A stretch of DNA of 64,000 nucleotides. It comes from Bugula neritina. Taxonomy: Eukaryota > Bryozoa > Gymnolaemata > Cheilostomatida > Bugulidae. A program made the position numbers and the translations under genes. Of the stretch, positions 1 to 10,250 are shown piece by piece. How positions within the stretch are numbered: the first letter of the stretch is position 1; each line of letters opens with the position of its first letter. The stretch is from the NCBI GenBank assembly GCA_964035545.1, contig OZ037766.1, forward strand, positions 17,821,581 through 17,885,580, given 5' to 3'. The notes beneath the pieces were generated by a model. That model saw only the letters and a list, made by a program, of their open reading frames with translations, had not been told where the DNA came from and did not search any database.

Positions 1-1
1 T

Positions 2-730
2 GAGTTTAGTGATGTGGCGGCCATCTGCAGATGGCCGAATAGGGTTACTCTGATCCAGCTGCAGTTATGTTTGACAGGGCCGGCTAAACCCTATGGGATA
101 AGCCAGAATGTCGGTGACATATTTGAAACACTGCGAGCTCGGTTTGGATTAACTGCTCAAGATGCTCGCGTGCAGCTACAGGGGCTTAGGAGAAATCCTA
201 AGACCAACCTGCGAGAGCATGCTACCGCAGTCGAACGACTGGCACAAGTCGCCTACAGCGACTTGCCTGCTGATAGTCGACAGAGCTTAGCACTGGATGC
301 ATTCCTCCAGTCTATTAACAACCTCGGCCTGAAACAGCATCTGCTGGTGGCCGAAGTTGAGACTATGGAGAGAGCCCTAAGGCTTGGGAATGCCTATTTC
401 CAAGCCGACAGTGCGAGTCGACCTGGTGCGACGATACAGCAGGTTGGAGCAGACGACGACGTGTTGACGTCGCCGGCGAAGACAGCTGTACATGTCGCCT
501 CGGCAGCAGCAGACGAATCGACTAGCTTGACCACAAGCTTGATTCAAGAACTGCTAGCTGAGATCAGGCAACTGCGCCAGCAGTCCTCAGTCGAGCGACC
601 CAGGAGGTCGTCGGTAGCTGTCGACAACAGGCGCCGCCCCGTATGCTGGGGCTGTGGTAGTGGTGGGCACTTTATACGAAGTTGCCTCCGCGGTAGTGGG
701 AGGCAGTTGAACAGCAACGGCCCACGGTAA
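2..730 (+). CDS. gag: Partial gag: capsid-like region plus CCHC zinc knuckle
   Basis: Gag proteins build the retrotransposon particle and package element RNA. The frame is open from base 2 with no stop back to the window edge, so the true start lies outside; the first ATG-like or GTG codons here are not evidence of initiation. The protein is about 240 residues long in this window. The first two thirds look like a helical capsid region, with hydrophobic and charged segments around the codons at 110-420. A low-complexity Ala/Ser/Gln-rich linker follows (about 430-600). Near the C-terminus an Arg-rich patch precedes CWGCGSGGHFIRSC (644-685), a perfect C-X2-C-X4-H-X4-C nucleocapsid knuckle. The frame ends at TAA 728-730, inside a strong hairpin. 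This is the only undamaged part of the element, but it is probably not functional without an intact pol. Confidence 0.8.
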   Translation, partial: EFSDVAAICRWPNRVTLIQLQLCLTGPAKPYGISQNVGDIFETLRARFGLTAQDARVQLQGLRRNPKTNLREHATAVERLAQVAYSDLPADSRQSLALDAFLQSINNLGLKQHLLVAEVETMERALRLGNAYFQADSASRPGATIQQVGADDDVLTSPAKTAVHVASAAADESTSLTTSLIQELLAEIRQLRQQSSVERPRRSSVAVDNRRRPVCWGCGSGGHFIRSCLRGSGRQLNSNGPR

Positions 731-1014
731 CTTCCGCCGACCGTGGGCCCCAGTTTAACCCCCCAAGGCAGAGGCCAAGGTCCAAACCCCACCGGGTGAG
801 GAGGCCGCCTTCGCCAGAGTGGCAAGCCCCAAGGAGAGTTAGTAGGACGCAAGGCCCACCAAAATCTCCGGCTTGGGCACTCAAAAACCGCTTTGAAGGT
901 TTGCTTGATGAGGGAGTAAACGACGAAGAGGAGCAAAACAGGGATTTTCGTCGGTTGTCCACACGAGCACCAGTCCGAGAATTCACTCGGCCGCCCGTGT
1001 GTGAGCGAGACTGA
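697..1014 (+). pseudogene. Gag-pol linker in the -1 frame relative to gag
   Basis: After the gag knuckle the -1 frame is open from 697 (just after TAG 694-696) to TGA 1012-1014, so it overlaps the end of gag by about 30 bases. It encodes a Pro/Arg-rich stretch followed by an acidic segment around 895-935, with a run of Glu and Asp. It is in the same frame as the protease that follows. A second stop, TGA 1036-1038, separates it from the protease segment. I recognise no domain. It is most simply the N-terminal end of pol, or a C-terminal gag extension reached by frameshifting, now broken by stops. The start is the first base of the open frame, not an initiation codon. Confidence 0.5.
719..749 (+). 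other. Perfect 10-bp hairpin straddling the gag stop codon
   Basis: GGCCCACGGT (719-728) is the exact reverse complement of ACCGTGGGCC (740-749), with an 11-base loop at 729-739. Eight of the ten pairs are G-C. The gag stop TAA (728-730) begins at the last stem base. The place, at the gag end where the -1 frame is also open, is where retroelements often put recoding structures. I see no canonical XXXYYYZ slippery heptamer just upstream, so a role is unproven. Confidence 0.7.
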
Positions 1015-1038
1015 GACGTAACCTGCCTGCCCACGTGA

Positions 1039-1503
1039 CGTCGACGACCCCCTCGCAACCGAAAAGCACAGGTGCATCCCCAACTCCATGCACATGAGGT
1101 GTCGCCTCAAGAGACGAACTGCTCAGTGAGCGCTCAGCCATATGGAAGCAGCTATTTCCTCCCCGGCAAACTTGCTGGCAAAGCTGTCACGTTTCTGTTG
1201 GATACTGGGTGCACCACAAATCTACTGAGTTGGCGTCTATTCGACACTCTCAGTGCTAGGGACAGGGCTAGCCTAGAACCATATGAAGGGGAACACGGTG
1301 CGTTGGCGGACGGGTCGTGTATTCCTTTCTATGGGGTAATCCAGTTGACTGGTAGAGCCCGTGATCAAACGATCAGCGAGACCTTCATCGTCAGTCAACT
1401 CAAGGAGGACGCCATCTTGGGCATGCCATTTCTGAAACGACACAGGTGCTACATCGACTTCAGCAAGTCGGCGGTAGTGATGGCCGGGCGTGAGCTGGCC
1501 TGA
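1039..1503 (+). pseudogene. pol: Retroelement aspartic protease region of pol
   Basis: The protease cleaves the Gag-Pol polyprotein and works as a dimer. The diagnostic hydrophobic-hydrophobic-Asp-Thr-Gly motif is FLLDTGCTTNLLS, with the active-site DTG codons at 1201-1209. The second signature is ILGMPFL, starting at 1414, which is the C-terminal Ile-Leu-Gly block of retropepsins. The spacing between the two (about 70 residues) fits the family. The frame is open from 1039, right after the stop at 1036-1038; the first GTG at 1072 has no special support as a start. It ends at TGA 1501-1503, inside a 10-bp tandem duplication, and the same frame is open again from 1504. The protease core looks intact, but the polyprotein is interrupted on both sides. 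Confidence 0.82.
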
Positions 1504-1510
1504 GCTGGCC
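1491..1510 (+). repeat. Perfect 10-bp tandem duplication carrying the stop codon
   Basis: TGAGCTGGCC occurs twice back to back (1491-1500 and 1501-1510). The second copy supplies the in-frame TGA at 1501-1503 that ends the protease segment. Confidence 0.85.
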
Positions 1511-1685
1511 AACCCTTGGTGGGGGGAGTGCAGGTGGTACAGCGTTGCACTGCACCTGGGCGCTCCCGGGCTACAGTTCGCTGCAGAGTGAACTGTAGGG
1601 AAATCTTTGAGTTAGGAGTGGTGAAAGGTGCACTGGGGGGCGTCCAGCTCGCTAACAGTCTGAATAGGCTGGATGAGCGGGGGGG
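1504..1685 (+). pseudogene. pol: Pol linker between protease and RT, same frame as the protease
   Basis: The protease frame continues past the TGA at 1501 and stays open to 1767, but it is pol-like only as far as about 1685. It encodes a Val/Gly/Arg-rich, then Leu/Asn-rich stretch that sits where Ty3/Gypsy pol joins protease to RT. At the run of seven G (1679-1685) the frame that makes sense changes by one base. Downstream pol-like sequence is then in the next frame. This fits one extra G (or the loss of two bases) in the homopolymer. The assignment comes from position and continuity rather than a catalytic motif. Confidence 0.6.
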
Positions 1686-2397
1686 AGTTCCTGGTCCAGT
1701 GCGTAAATCCTTTCATGGAGCCGGTAGAATTGCCGGCTGGGTCTCTAGTGGGGAAGTTCCACTCTGACCAGGAGGAGGATGTAGGGCCCGCGCTGCAGAC
1801 GGCGGACAAAGCCCGTGGGGTACCCACTAGAGACAGCAGGGGGCCGGTGCCTGAACACGTAGCGGAGTTGTACGAGGATGCCTGTGATGGCTGTGAGAGC
1901 AAGCGAGAACGCCTGGTGATGGTGCGGCAACTCTCTGAGTACAAAGACGTGTTCAGTTGCGGCGACCACGACATGAGTCTGACTAAGACTGTCTGTCATG
2001 AGATACCCCTGGCGGCAGGGACAGCGCCCATTCGGCAGCCGACCCGCCGATTACGTCCTGAGAAGGAGAGAGAGGTGAGCCGTCAGGTGCAAGAGGTTCT
2101 GAACCGGGACCTGATTGAGCCAAGCAATGGGGCCTGGAGTTCTCCAGCTGTCCTGGTTTGAAAAAAGAATGGGAGCTGGAGGTTTTGTGTTGATTATCGC
2201 AGGCTGAACAGCGTGACCATCCAGGACGCTTACCCTCTTCTTAGGATCGATGAGTCGCTCAATGCCTTAGCTGGTAGCAAGTTCTTCAGCACGCTGGACT
2301 TGCTAAGCGGGTAATGGCAGGTGCCCCTGAGTCTTGAAGCACAGGACAAGGCAGCGTTTATAACACGGGATGGGCTCTGGAAATGGAAGGTGTTGCA
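1686..2397 (+). pseudogene. pol: N-terminal half of reverse transcriptase, with stops, truncated by satellite
   Basis: RT copies element RNA into DNA. The frame runs from the G run to the satellite junction and carries the early RT blocks: a Pro/Arg-rich region near 2030-2060, CVDYRRLN (2186-2209), the DAYPL block (from 2225), and [10 protein letters not shown] (2282-2311). In the last block the Asp codon at 2297-2299 is the first catalytic aspartate. It is interrupted by TGA 2159-2161 and TAA 2312-2314. The last recognisable residues are WKWKVL, just before 2396. The YxDD block with the other two catalytic Asp residues, the thumb, RNase H and integrase are missing, so it cannot be active. 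The frame after 2314 happens to run on into satellite to 2698, giving a meaningless chimeric reading frame. Confidence 0.85.
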
Positions 2398-2410
2398 TAT
2401 TTCAGTAGGT

Positions 2411-2990
2411 TACCATAAATTTCGGTATGTTGTAGTATATTCCAATGTGTTGCAGTGTATTTCAATATCTTACAGTGTATTTCAGTATGTTTCAATATTT
2501 TTAGGTATGTTTCAGCATGTTGAAGTATATTTCAGTATGTTGCAGTGCCATTCAATATATTGCAGTATATTTCAGTATGTTAACATGTGTTTCGGTATTT
2601 TACAGTACATTTCTGTATATTACAGTATACTTCAGTGTATTTCAGTATGTTGTAGTATTTTGCAGTATGTTTCAGTAGTTTGCAACATATTTCAGTAGGT
2701 TACCATATATTTCGGTATGTTGTAGTATATTCCAATGTGTTGCAGTGTATTTCAATATCTTACAGTGTATTTCAGTATGTTTCAATATTTTTAGGTATGT
2801 TTCAGCATGTTGAAGTATATTTCAGTATGTTGCAGTGCCATTCAATATATTGCAGTATATTTCAGTATGTTAACATGTGTTTCGGTATTTTACAGTACAT
2901 TTCTGTATATTACAGTATACTTCAGTGTATTTCAGTATGTTGTAGTATTTTGCAGTATGTTTCAGTAGTTTGCAACATATTTCAGTAGGT
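2411..2990 (+). repeat. Two 290-bp tandem HOR units at the left edge of the array
   Basis: 2411-2700 and 2701-2990 align base for base at offset 290 with one difference seen (A at 2418, T at 2708). Each contains 29 monomers and ends with the variants GTAGTTTGCAACATATTTCA and TAGGTTACC. A third, partial copy of the unit's start follows at 2991, where the 3.55-kb repeat begins. Confidence 0.93.
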
Positions 2991-3019
2991 TACCATATAT
3001 TTCGGTATGTTGCAGTATA

Positions 3020-6000
3020 TTCCAATGTGTTGCAGGGTATTTCAATATCTTACAGTGTATTTCAGTATGTTTCAATATTTTAGGTATATTTCAGTATGTT
3101 CAAGTATATTTCAGTATGTTGCAGTGTATTTCAGTGTGTTACAGTATATTTCAGTATGTTACAGTGCATTTCCTTATATTACACTATATTTCAGTGAGTT
3201 GCAGCGTAGTTCAGTGTGCTACAGCATATTTCAGTATGTTGCAGTGTTTTTCAACGTGTTACAATATATTTCAGTATATTACCGTATAGTTAGGTATGTT
3301 GCAGTTTATTCCAATGTGTTGCAGTGTATTTCAGTATGTTACAGTGTATTTCAGTATGTTGCAGTATGTTGCAATATGTTTCAGTATGTCGCAGTGTATT
3401 TCAGTATGTTGCAGTTTATTTCAGTATGTTACAATAAATTTCAGTATGTTACAGTACATTTCCAAACATTACACTATACTTCAGTGAGTTGCAGTATATT
3501 TCAGTATCTTGCAGCATAGTTCAGTGTGTTACAGTATATTTCAGTATGTTATAGTGCATTTCCAGATATTACACTATACTTCAGTGAGTTTTAGTGTCTT
3601 TCAGTATGTTGCAGTATATTTCAGTATGTTGTCGTATGTTTCAGTATTTTACAGAACATTTCTGTATATTACATTATACTTTAGTGTGTTGCAGTGTATT
3701 TCAGTATGCTGCGGTATGTTACAGTGTATTTCAGTATGTTGCAGTATCTTGCAGTATATTTCAGTATTTGTCAGTATATTTCAGTATGTTGCAGTATACT
3801 TCAGTGGGTTACAGTATATTTCATTATGTTGCAGTATGTTGCAGTATGTTTCAGTAGTTTGCAACATATTTCAGTAGGTTACCATATATTTCGGTATGTT
3901 GCAGTATATTTCAATGTGTTGCAGTGTATTTCAATATGTTACAGTGTATTTCAGTATGTTGCAGTATGTTACAGTATGTTACAGTGTATTTCAGTATGTT
4001 GCAGTATATTTCAGTGCGTTACAGTATATTTCAGTATGATACAATAAATTTCAGTATATTGGAGTATATTTCAGTGGGTTACAGCATATTTCAGTATGAG
4101 ACAGCGCACTTTGGTGCGTTACAGTATATTTTAGTATGTTGCAGTGTAATTCAGTATGTTGTCGTATGTTTCAGTATTTTACAGTACATTTCTAGATATT
4201 ACACTATATTTCAATGAGTTGCAGTGTAGTTCAGTGTGCTACAGCATATTTCAGTATGCTGCAGTGTTTTTGAATGTGTTACAGTATATTTTAGTATATT
4301 ACTGTATATTTAGGTATGATGCAGTTTAGTTCAGTATGTTACAATAAACTTCAGTATTTTACAGTACATTCCCATGTATTACACTATACTTCAGTGAGTT
4401 GTAGTATATTTCAGTATCCTGCAGTATGTTTCAGTATGTTACAGTATATTTCAGTATGTTGCAGTATATTTCAGTGTGTTACAGTATATTTCAGTATGTT
4501 ACAGTGCATTTCCAGACATTACACTATACTTCGGTAAGTTTTAGTGTCCTTCAGTATGTTGCAGTATATTTCAGTATCTTGCAACATATTCAATGTGTTG
4601 CAATGTATTTCGATATGTTTCAGTATATTTCAGTATATTACCGTATAGTTAGGTATGTTGCAGTTTATTCCAATGTGTTGCAGTGTATTTCAGTATGTTA
4701 CAGTGTATTTCAGTATGTTGCAGTATGTTGCAATATGTTTCAGTATGTCGCAGTGTATTTCAGTATTTTGCAGTATCTTTCAGTGTGTTACAGTATATTT
4801 CATTACGTTGCAGTATATTTCGGGAGTTTGATACATATTTCAGTAGGTTACCATATATTTCCGTATGTTGCAGTAGATTCCAATGTTTTGCAGTGTATTT
4901 CAATATCCTACAGTGTATTTAGGTGTGTTTCAATATTTTTAGGTATATTTCAGTATGTTGAAGTATATTTCAGTATTTTGCAGCATATTTCAATGCGTTG
5001 CAATGTATTTCAATTTGTTGCAGTGTAATTCAGTATGTTACAGTACATTTCCATATATTACACTATACTTCAGTGAGTTGTAGTATATTTTAGTATGTTG
5101 CAGCATATTTCAGTATGTTGCAGTGTTTTTCAATGTGTTTCAGTATATTTCAGTTTAGTACCGTATATTTAGGTATGTTACAGTTCATTCCGATGTGTTG
5201 CAATGTATTTCAATATGTTACAGTATATTTCAGTATGTTGCAGTATATTTCAGCGTGTTTCAGTATATTTCAGTATGTCACAGTGCATTTCCAGATATTA
5301 CACTATAATTCAGTGAGTTTTAGTGTTTTTCAGTATGTTGCAGTATGTTGCAGTGTATTTCAGTATGTTAAAGTGTATTTCAGCAGGTTTCAGTGTCTTG
5401 CAGTATATTTCAGCATGTTGCAGTATATTTCAGGATGTTGCAGTATGTTTCAGTATGTTACAGTATTTTGCAGTATTTTGCAGTATATTTCGGTATCTTG
5501 CAACATATTTCAATGTGTTGCAATGTATTTCAATATGTTACAGTGTATTTCAGTATGTTTCAGTATCTTGCAGTATATTTCAGTGTGTTACAGTATATTT
5601 CATTATGTTGCAGTATGTTACAGTATAATTCGGTATCTTGCAACATATTTCAATGTGTTGCAATGTATTTCAATATGTTACAGTGTATTTCAGTATGTTG
5701 CAGTATGTTGCAGTGTATTTCAGTATGTTACAGTGTATTTCAGTAGGTTTCAGTATCTTGCAGTATATTTCAGCATGTTGCAGTATATTTCAGAATGTTG
5801 CAGTATGTTTCAGTATGTTACAGTATTTTGCAGTAATTTGCAGTATATTTCAGTGTGTTACACTATATTTCATTATGTTGCAGTATGTTGCAGTATATTT
5901 CAGTATTTTGCAGCATATTTCAATGCGTTGCAATGTATTTCAATTTGTTGCAGTGTAATTCAGTATGTTACAGTACATTTCCATATATTACACTATACTT

Positions 6001-9000
6001 CAGTGAGTTGTAGTACATTTTAGTATGTTGCAGCATATTTCAGTATGTTGCAGTGTTTTTCAATGTGTTTCAGTATATTTCAGTTTAGTACCGTATATTT
6101 AGGTATGTTACAGTTCATTCCGATGTGTTGCAATGTATTTCAATATGTTACAGTATATTTCAGTATGTTGCAGTATATTTCAGCGTGTTTCAGTATATTT
6201 CAGTATGTCACAGTGCATTTCCAGATATTACACTATACTTCAGTGAGTTTTAGTGTTTTTCAGTATGTTGCAGTATGTTGCAGTGTATTTCAGTATGTTA
6301 AAGTGTATTTCAGCAGGTTTCAGTGTCTTGCAGTATATTTCAGCATGTTGCAGTATATTTCAGGATGTTGCAGTATGTTTCAGTATGTTACAGTATTTTG
6401 CAGTATATTTCGGTATCTTGCAACATATTTCAATGTGTTGCAATGTATTTCAATATGTTACAGTGTATTTCAGTATGTTTCAGTATCTTGCAGTATATTT
6501 CAGTGTGTTACAGTATATTTCATTATGTTGCAGTATGTTGCAGTATATTTCGGTATCTTGCAACATATTTCAATGTGTTGCAGGGTATTTCAATATCTTA
6601 CAGTGTATTTCAGTATGTTTCAATATTTTAGGTATATTTCAGTATGTTCAAGTATATTTCAGTATGTTGCAGTGTATTTCAGTGTGTTACAGTATATTTC
6701 AGTATGTTACAGTGCATTTCCTTATATTACACTATATTTCAGTGAGTTGCAGCGTAGTTCAGTGTGCTACAGCATATTTCAGTATGTTGCAGTGTTTTTC
6801 AACGTGTTACAATATATTTCAGTATATTACCGTATAGTTAGGTATGTTGCAGTTTATTCCAATGTGTTGCAGTGTATTTCGGTATGTTACAGTGTATTTC
6901 AGTATGTTGCAGTATGTTGCAATATGTTTCAGTATGTCGCAGTGTATTTCAGTATGTTGCAGTTTATTTCAGTATGTTACAATAAATTTCAGTATGTTAC
7001 AGTACATTTCCAAACATTACACTATACTTCAGTGAGTTGCAGTATATTTCAGTATCTTGCAGCATAGTTCAGTGTGTTACAGTATATTTCAGTATGTTAT
7101 AGTGCATTTCCAGATATTACACTATACTTCAGTGAGTTTTAGTGTCTTTCAGTATGTTGCAGTATATTTCAGTATGTTGTCGTATGTTTCAGTATTTTAC
7201 AGAACATTTCTGTATATTACATTATACTTTAGTGTGTTGCAGTGTATTTCAGTATGCTGCGGTATGTTACAGTGTATTTCAGTATGTTGCAGTATCTTGC
7301 AGTATATTTCAGTATTTGTCAGTATATTTCAGTATGTTGCAGTATACTTCAGTGGGTTACAGTATATTTCATTATGTTGCAGTATGTTGCAGTATATTTC
7401 AGTAGTTTGCAACATATTTCAGTAGGTTACCATATATTTCGGTATGTTGCAGTATATTTCAATGTGTTGCAGTGTATTTCAATATGTTACAGTGTATTTC
7501 AGTATGTTGCAGTATGTTACAGTATGTTACAGTGTATGTCAGTATGTTGCAGTATATTTCAGTGCGTTACAGTATATTTCAGTATGATACAATAAATTTC
7601 AGTATATTGGAGTATATTTCAGTGGGTTACAGCATATTTCAGTATGAGACAGCGCACTTTGGTGCGTTACAGTATATTTTAGTATGTTGCAGTGTAATTC
7701 AGTATGTTGTCGTATGTTTCAGTATTTTACAGTACATTTCTAGATATTACACTATATTTCAATGAGTTGCAGTGTAGTTCAGTGTGCTACAGCATATTTC
7801 AGTATGTTGCAGTGTTTTTGAATGTGTTACAGTATATTTTAGTATATTACTGTATATTTAGGTATGATGCAGTTTAGTTCAGTATGTTACAATAAACTTC
7901 AGTATTTTACAGTACATTCCCATGTATTACACTATACTTCAGTGAGTTGTAGTATATTTCAGCATCCTGCAGTATGTTTCAGTATGTTACAGTATATTTC
8001 AGTATGTTGCAGTATATTTCAGTGTGTTACAGTATATTTCAGTATGTTACAGTGCATTTCCAGACATTACACTATACTTCGGTGAGTTTTAGTGTCCTTC
8101 AGTATGTTGCAGTATATTTCAGTATCTTGCAACATATTCAATGTGTTGCAATGTATTTCGATATGTTTCAGTATATTCCAGTATATTACCGTATAGTTAG
8201 GTATGTTGCAGTTTATTCCAATGTGTTGCAGTGTATTTCAGTATGTTACAGTGTATTTCAGTATGTTGCAGTATGTTGCAATATGTTTCAGTATGTCGCA
8301 GTGTATTTCAGTATTTTGCAGTAACTTTCAGTGTGTTACAGTATATTTCATTATGTTGCAGTATATTTCGGGAGTTTGATACATATTTCAGTAGGTTACC
8401 ATATTATATTTCCGTATGTTGCAGTATATTCCAATGTTTTGCAGTGTATTTCAATATCCTACAGTGTATTTAGGTGTGTTTCAATATTTTTAGGTATATT
8501 TCAGTATGTTGAAGTATATTTCAGTATTTTGCAGCATATTTCAATGCGTTGCAATGTATTTCAATTTGTTGCAGTGTAATTCAGTATGTTACAGTACATT
8601 TCCATATATTACACTATACTTCAGTGAGTTGTAGTATATTTTATTATGTTGCAGCATATTTCAGTATGTTGCAGTGTTTTTCAATGTGTTTCAGTATATT
8701 TCAGTTTAGTACCGTATATTTAGGTATGTTACAGTTCATTCCGATGTGTTGCAATGTATTTCAAGATGTTACAGTGTATTTCAGTATGTTGCAGTATATT
8801 TCAGCGTGTTTCAGTATATTTCAGTATGTCACAGTGCATTTCCAGATATTACACTATACTTCAGTGAGTTTTAGTGTTTTTCAGTATGTTGCAGTATGTT
8901 GCAGTGTATTTCAGTATGTTAAAGTGTATTTCAGCAGGTTTCAGTGTCTTGCCGTATATTTCAGCATGTTGCAGTATATTTCAGGATGTTGCAGTATGTT

Positions 9001-10250
9001 TCAGTATGTTACAGTATTTTGCAGTATTTTGCAGTATATTTCGGTATCTTGCAACATATTTCAATGTGTTGCAATGTATTTCAATATGTTACAGTGTATT
9101 TCAGTATGTTGCAGTATGTTGCAGTGTATTTCAGTATGTTACAGTGTATTTCAGTAGGTTTCAGTATCTTGCAGTATATTTCAGCATGTTGCAGTATATT
9201 TCAGAATGTTGCAGTATGTTTCAGTATGTTACAGTATTTTGCAGTAATTTGCAGTATATTTCAGTGTGTTACACTATATTTCATTATGTTGCAGTATGTT
9301 GCAGTATATTTCAGTATTTTGCAGCATATTTCGATGCGTTGCAATGTATTTCAATTTGTTGCAGTGTAATTCAGTATGTTACAGTACATTTCCATATATT
9401 ACACTATACTTCAGTGAGTTGTAGTACATTTTAGTATGTTGCAGCATATTTCAGTATGTTGCAGTGTTTTTCAATGTGTTTCAGTATATTTCAGTTTAGT
9501 ACCGTGTATTTAGGTATGTTACAGTTCATTCCGATGTGTTGCAATGTATTTCAATATGTTACAGTATATTTCAGTATGTTGCAGTATATTTCAGCGTGTT
9601 TCAGTATATTTCAGTATGTCACAGTGCATTTCCAGATATTACACTATTCTTCAGTGAGTTTTAGTGTTTTTCAGTATGTTGCAGTATGTTGCAGTGTATT
9701 TCAGTATGTTAAAATGTATTTCAGCAGGTTTCAGTGTCTTGCAGTATATTTCAGCATGTTGCAGGATATTTCAGGATGTTGCAGTATGTTTCAGTATGTT
9801 ACAGTATTTTGCGGTATTTTGCAGTATATTTCGGTATCTTGCAACATATTTCAATGTGTTGCAATGTATTTCAATATGTTACAGTGTATTTCAGTATGTT
9901 TCAGTATCTTGCAGTATATTTCAGTGTGTTACAGTATATTTCATTATGTTGCAGTATGTTGCAGCATATTTCGGTATCTTGCAACATATTTCAATGTGTT
10001 GCAATGTATTTCAATATGTTACAGTGTATTTCAGTATGTTGCAGTATGTTGCAGTGTATTTCAGTATGTTACAGTGTATTTCAGTAGGTTTCAGTATCTT
10101 GCAGTATATTTCAGCATGTTGCAGTATATTTCAGAATGTTGCTGTATGTTTCAGTATGTTACAGTATTTTGCAGTAATTTGCAGTATATTTCAGTGTGTT
10201 ACACTATATTTCATTATGTTGCAGTATGTTGCAGTATATTTCAGTAGTTT
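3020..10250 (+). repeat. About 3.55-kb HOR in two copies
   Basis: Sequence from about 3,024 to 5,000 recurs at offset 3,548 (for example GGGTATTTCAATATC at 3035 and 6583). After a 3-base insertion near 8,402 the offset becomes 3,551, and later 3,411 because copy 2 lacks about 140 bp (14 monomers). Copy 1 is about 3,024-6,571; copy 2 is about 6,572-10,2xx. The part from about 9,456 to 10,340 is repeated again near 26,637-27,520 at offset 17,181. Boundaries are approximate. Confidence 0.85.
4970..6560 (+). repeat. 930-bp sub-repeat inside the 3.55-kb HOR
   Basis: 4,970-5,400 recurs at 5,900-6,330 with offset 930 (93 monomers). The later parts differ by one monomer (two CAGTATTTTG units at 5461-5480 versus one in the second copy). 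The equivalent pair in the second 3.55-kb copy is 790 bp apart (8,666 and 9,456). The same block (Q/M/C/F-coding variants starting with TGCAGTGTTTTTCAATGTG) reappears at 12,675, 14,925, 23,213, 24,595, 26,637, 28,809, 29,399, 31,571, 33,743 and 34,333. Confidence 0.8.

Larger units (their letters stand above)
1..2397 (+). mobile_element. 5' half of a degenerate Ty3/Gypsy-type LTR retrotransposon, truncated inside RT
   Basis: Gag with a CCHC knuckle, then an aspartic protease, then the start of reverse transcriptase, all on the + strand. This is the gag-PR-RT order of Ty3/Gypsy elements, in which integrase follows RNase H. No 5' LTR or primer-binding site is visible because gag is already open at base 2. 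The element is dead: pol has in-frame stops at 1012, 1036, 1501, 2159 and 2312 and a frame change at a G run (1679-1685). It ends at about 2,390-2,397, before the YxDD motif. Base composition is mixed and GC-rich, unlike the T-rich satellite that follows. The family assignment rests on motifs read by eye; the sub-family is not assigned. Confidence 0.88.

Noticed and set aside
1-60. 5' LTR, tRNA primer-binding site or polypurine tract
   Set aside because: Gag is already open at base 2. These parts, if they exist, lie outside the window or were lost with the 3' half.
544-1110. Minus-strand open frames at 544-1110, 672-1058, 1273-1512, 1612-1974 and 1745-1999
   Set aside because: They are antisense to recognisable gag, protease and pol sequence and show no motifs of their own.
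2321-2698. Open frame joining the RT fragment to satellite
   Set aside because: It begins after the RT stop codon at 2312 and runs into the repeat by chance; its start codon is only an internal GTG of RT.
4810-8410. A separate inserted element at the TTTCGGGAGTTTGATACATA variants
   Set aside because: These are single diverged monomers in phase with the array (4,827 and 8,367, and repeated later), not a foreign insertion.
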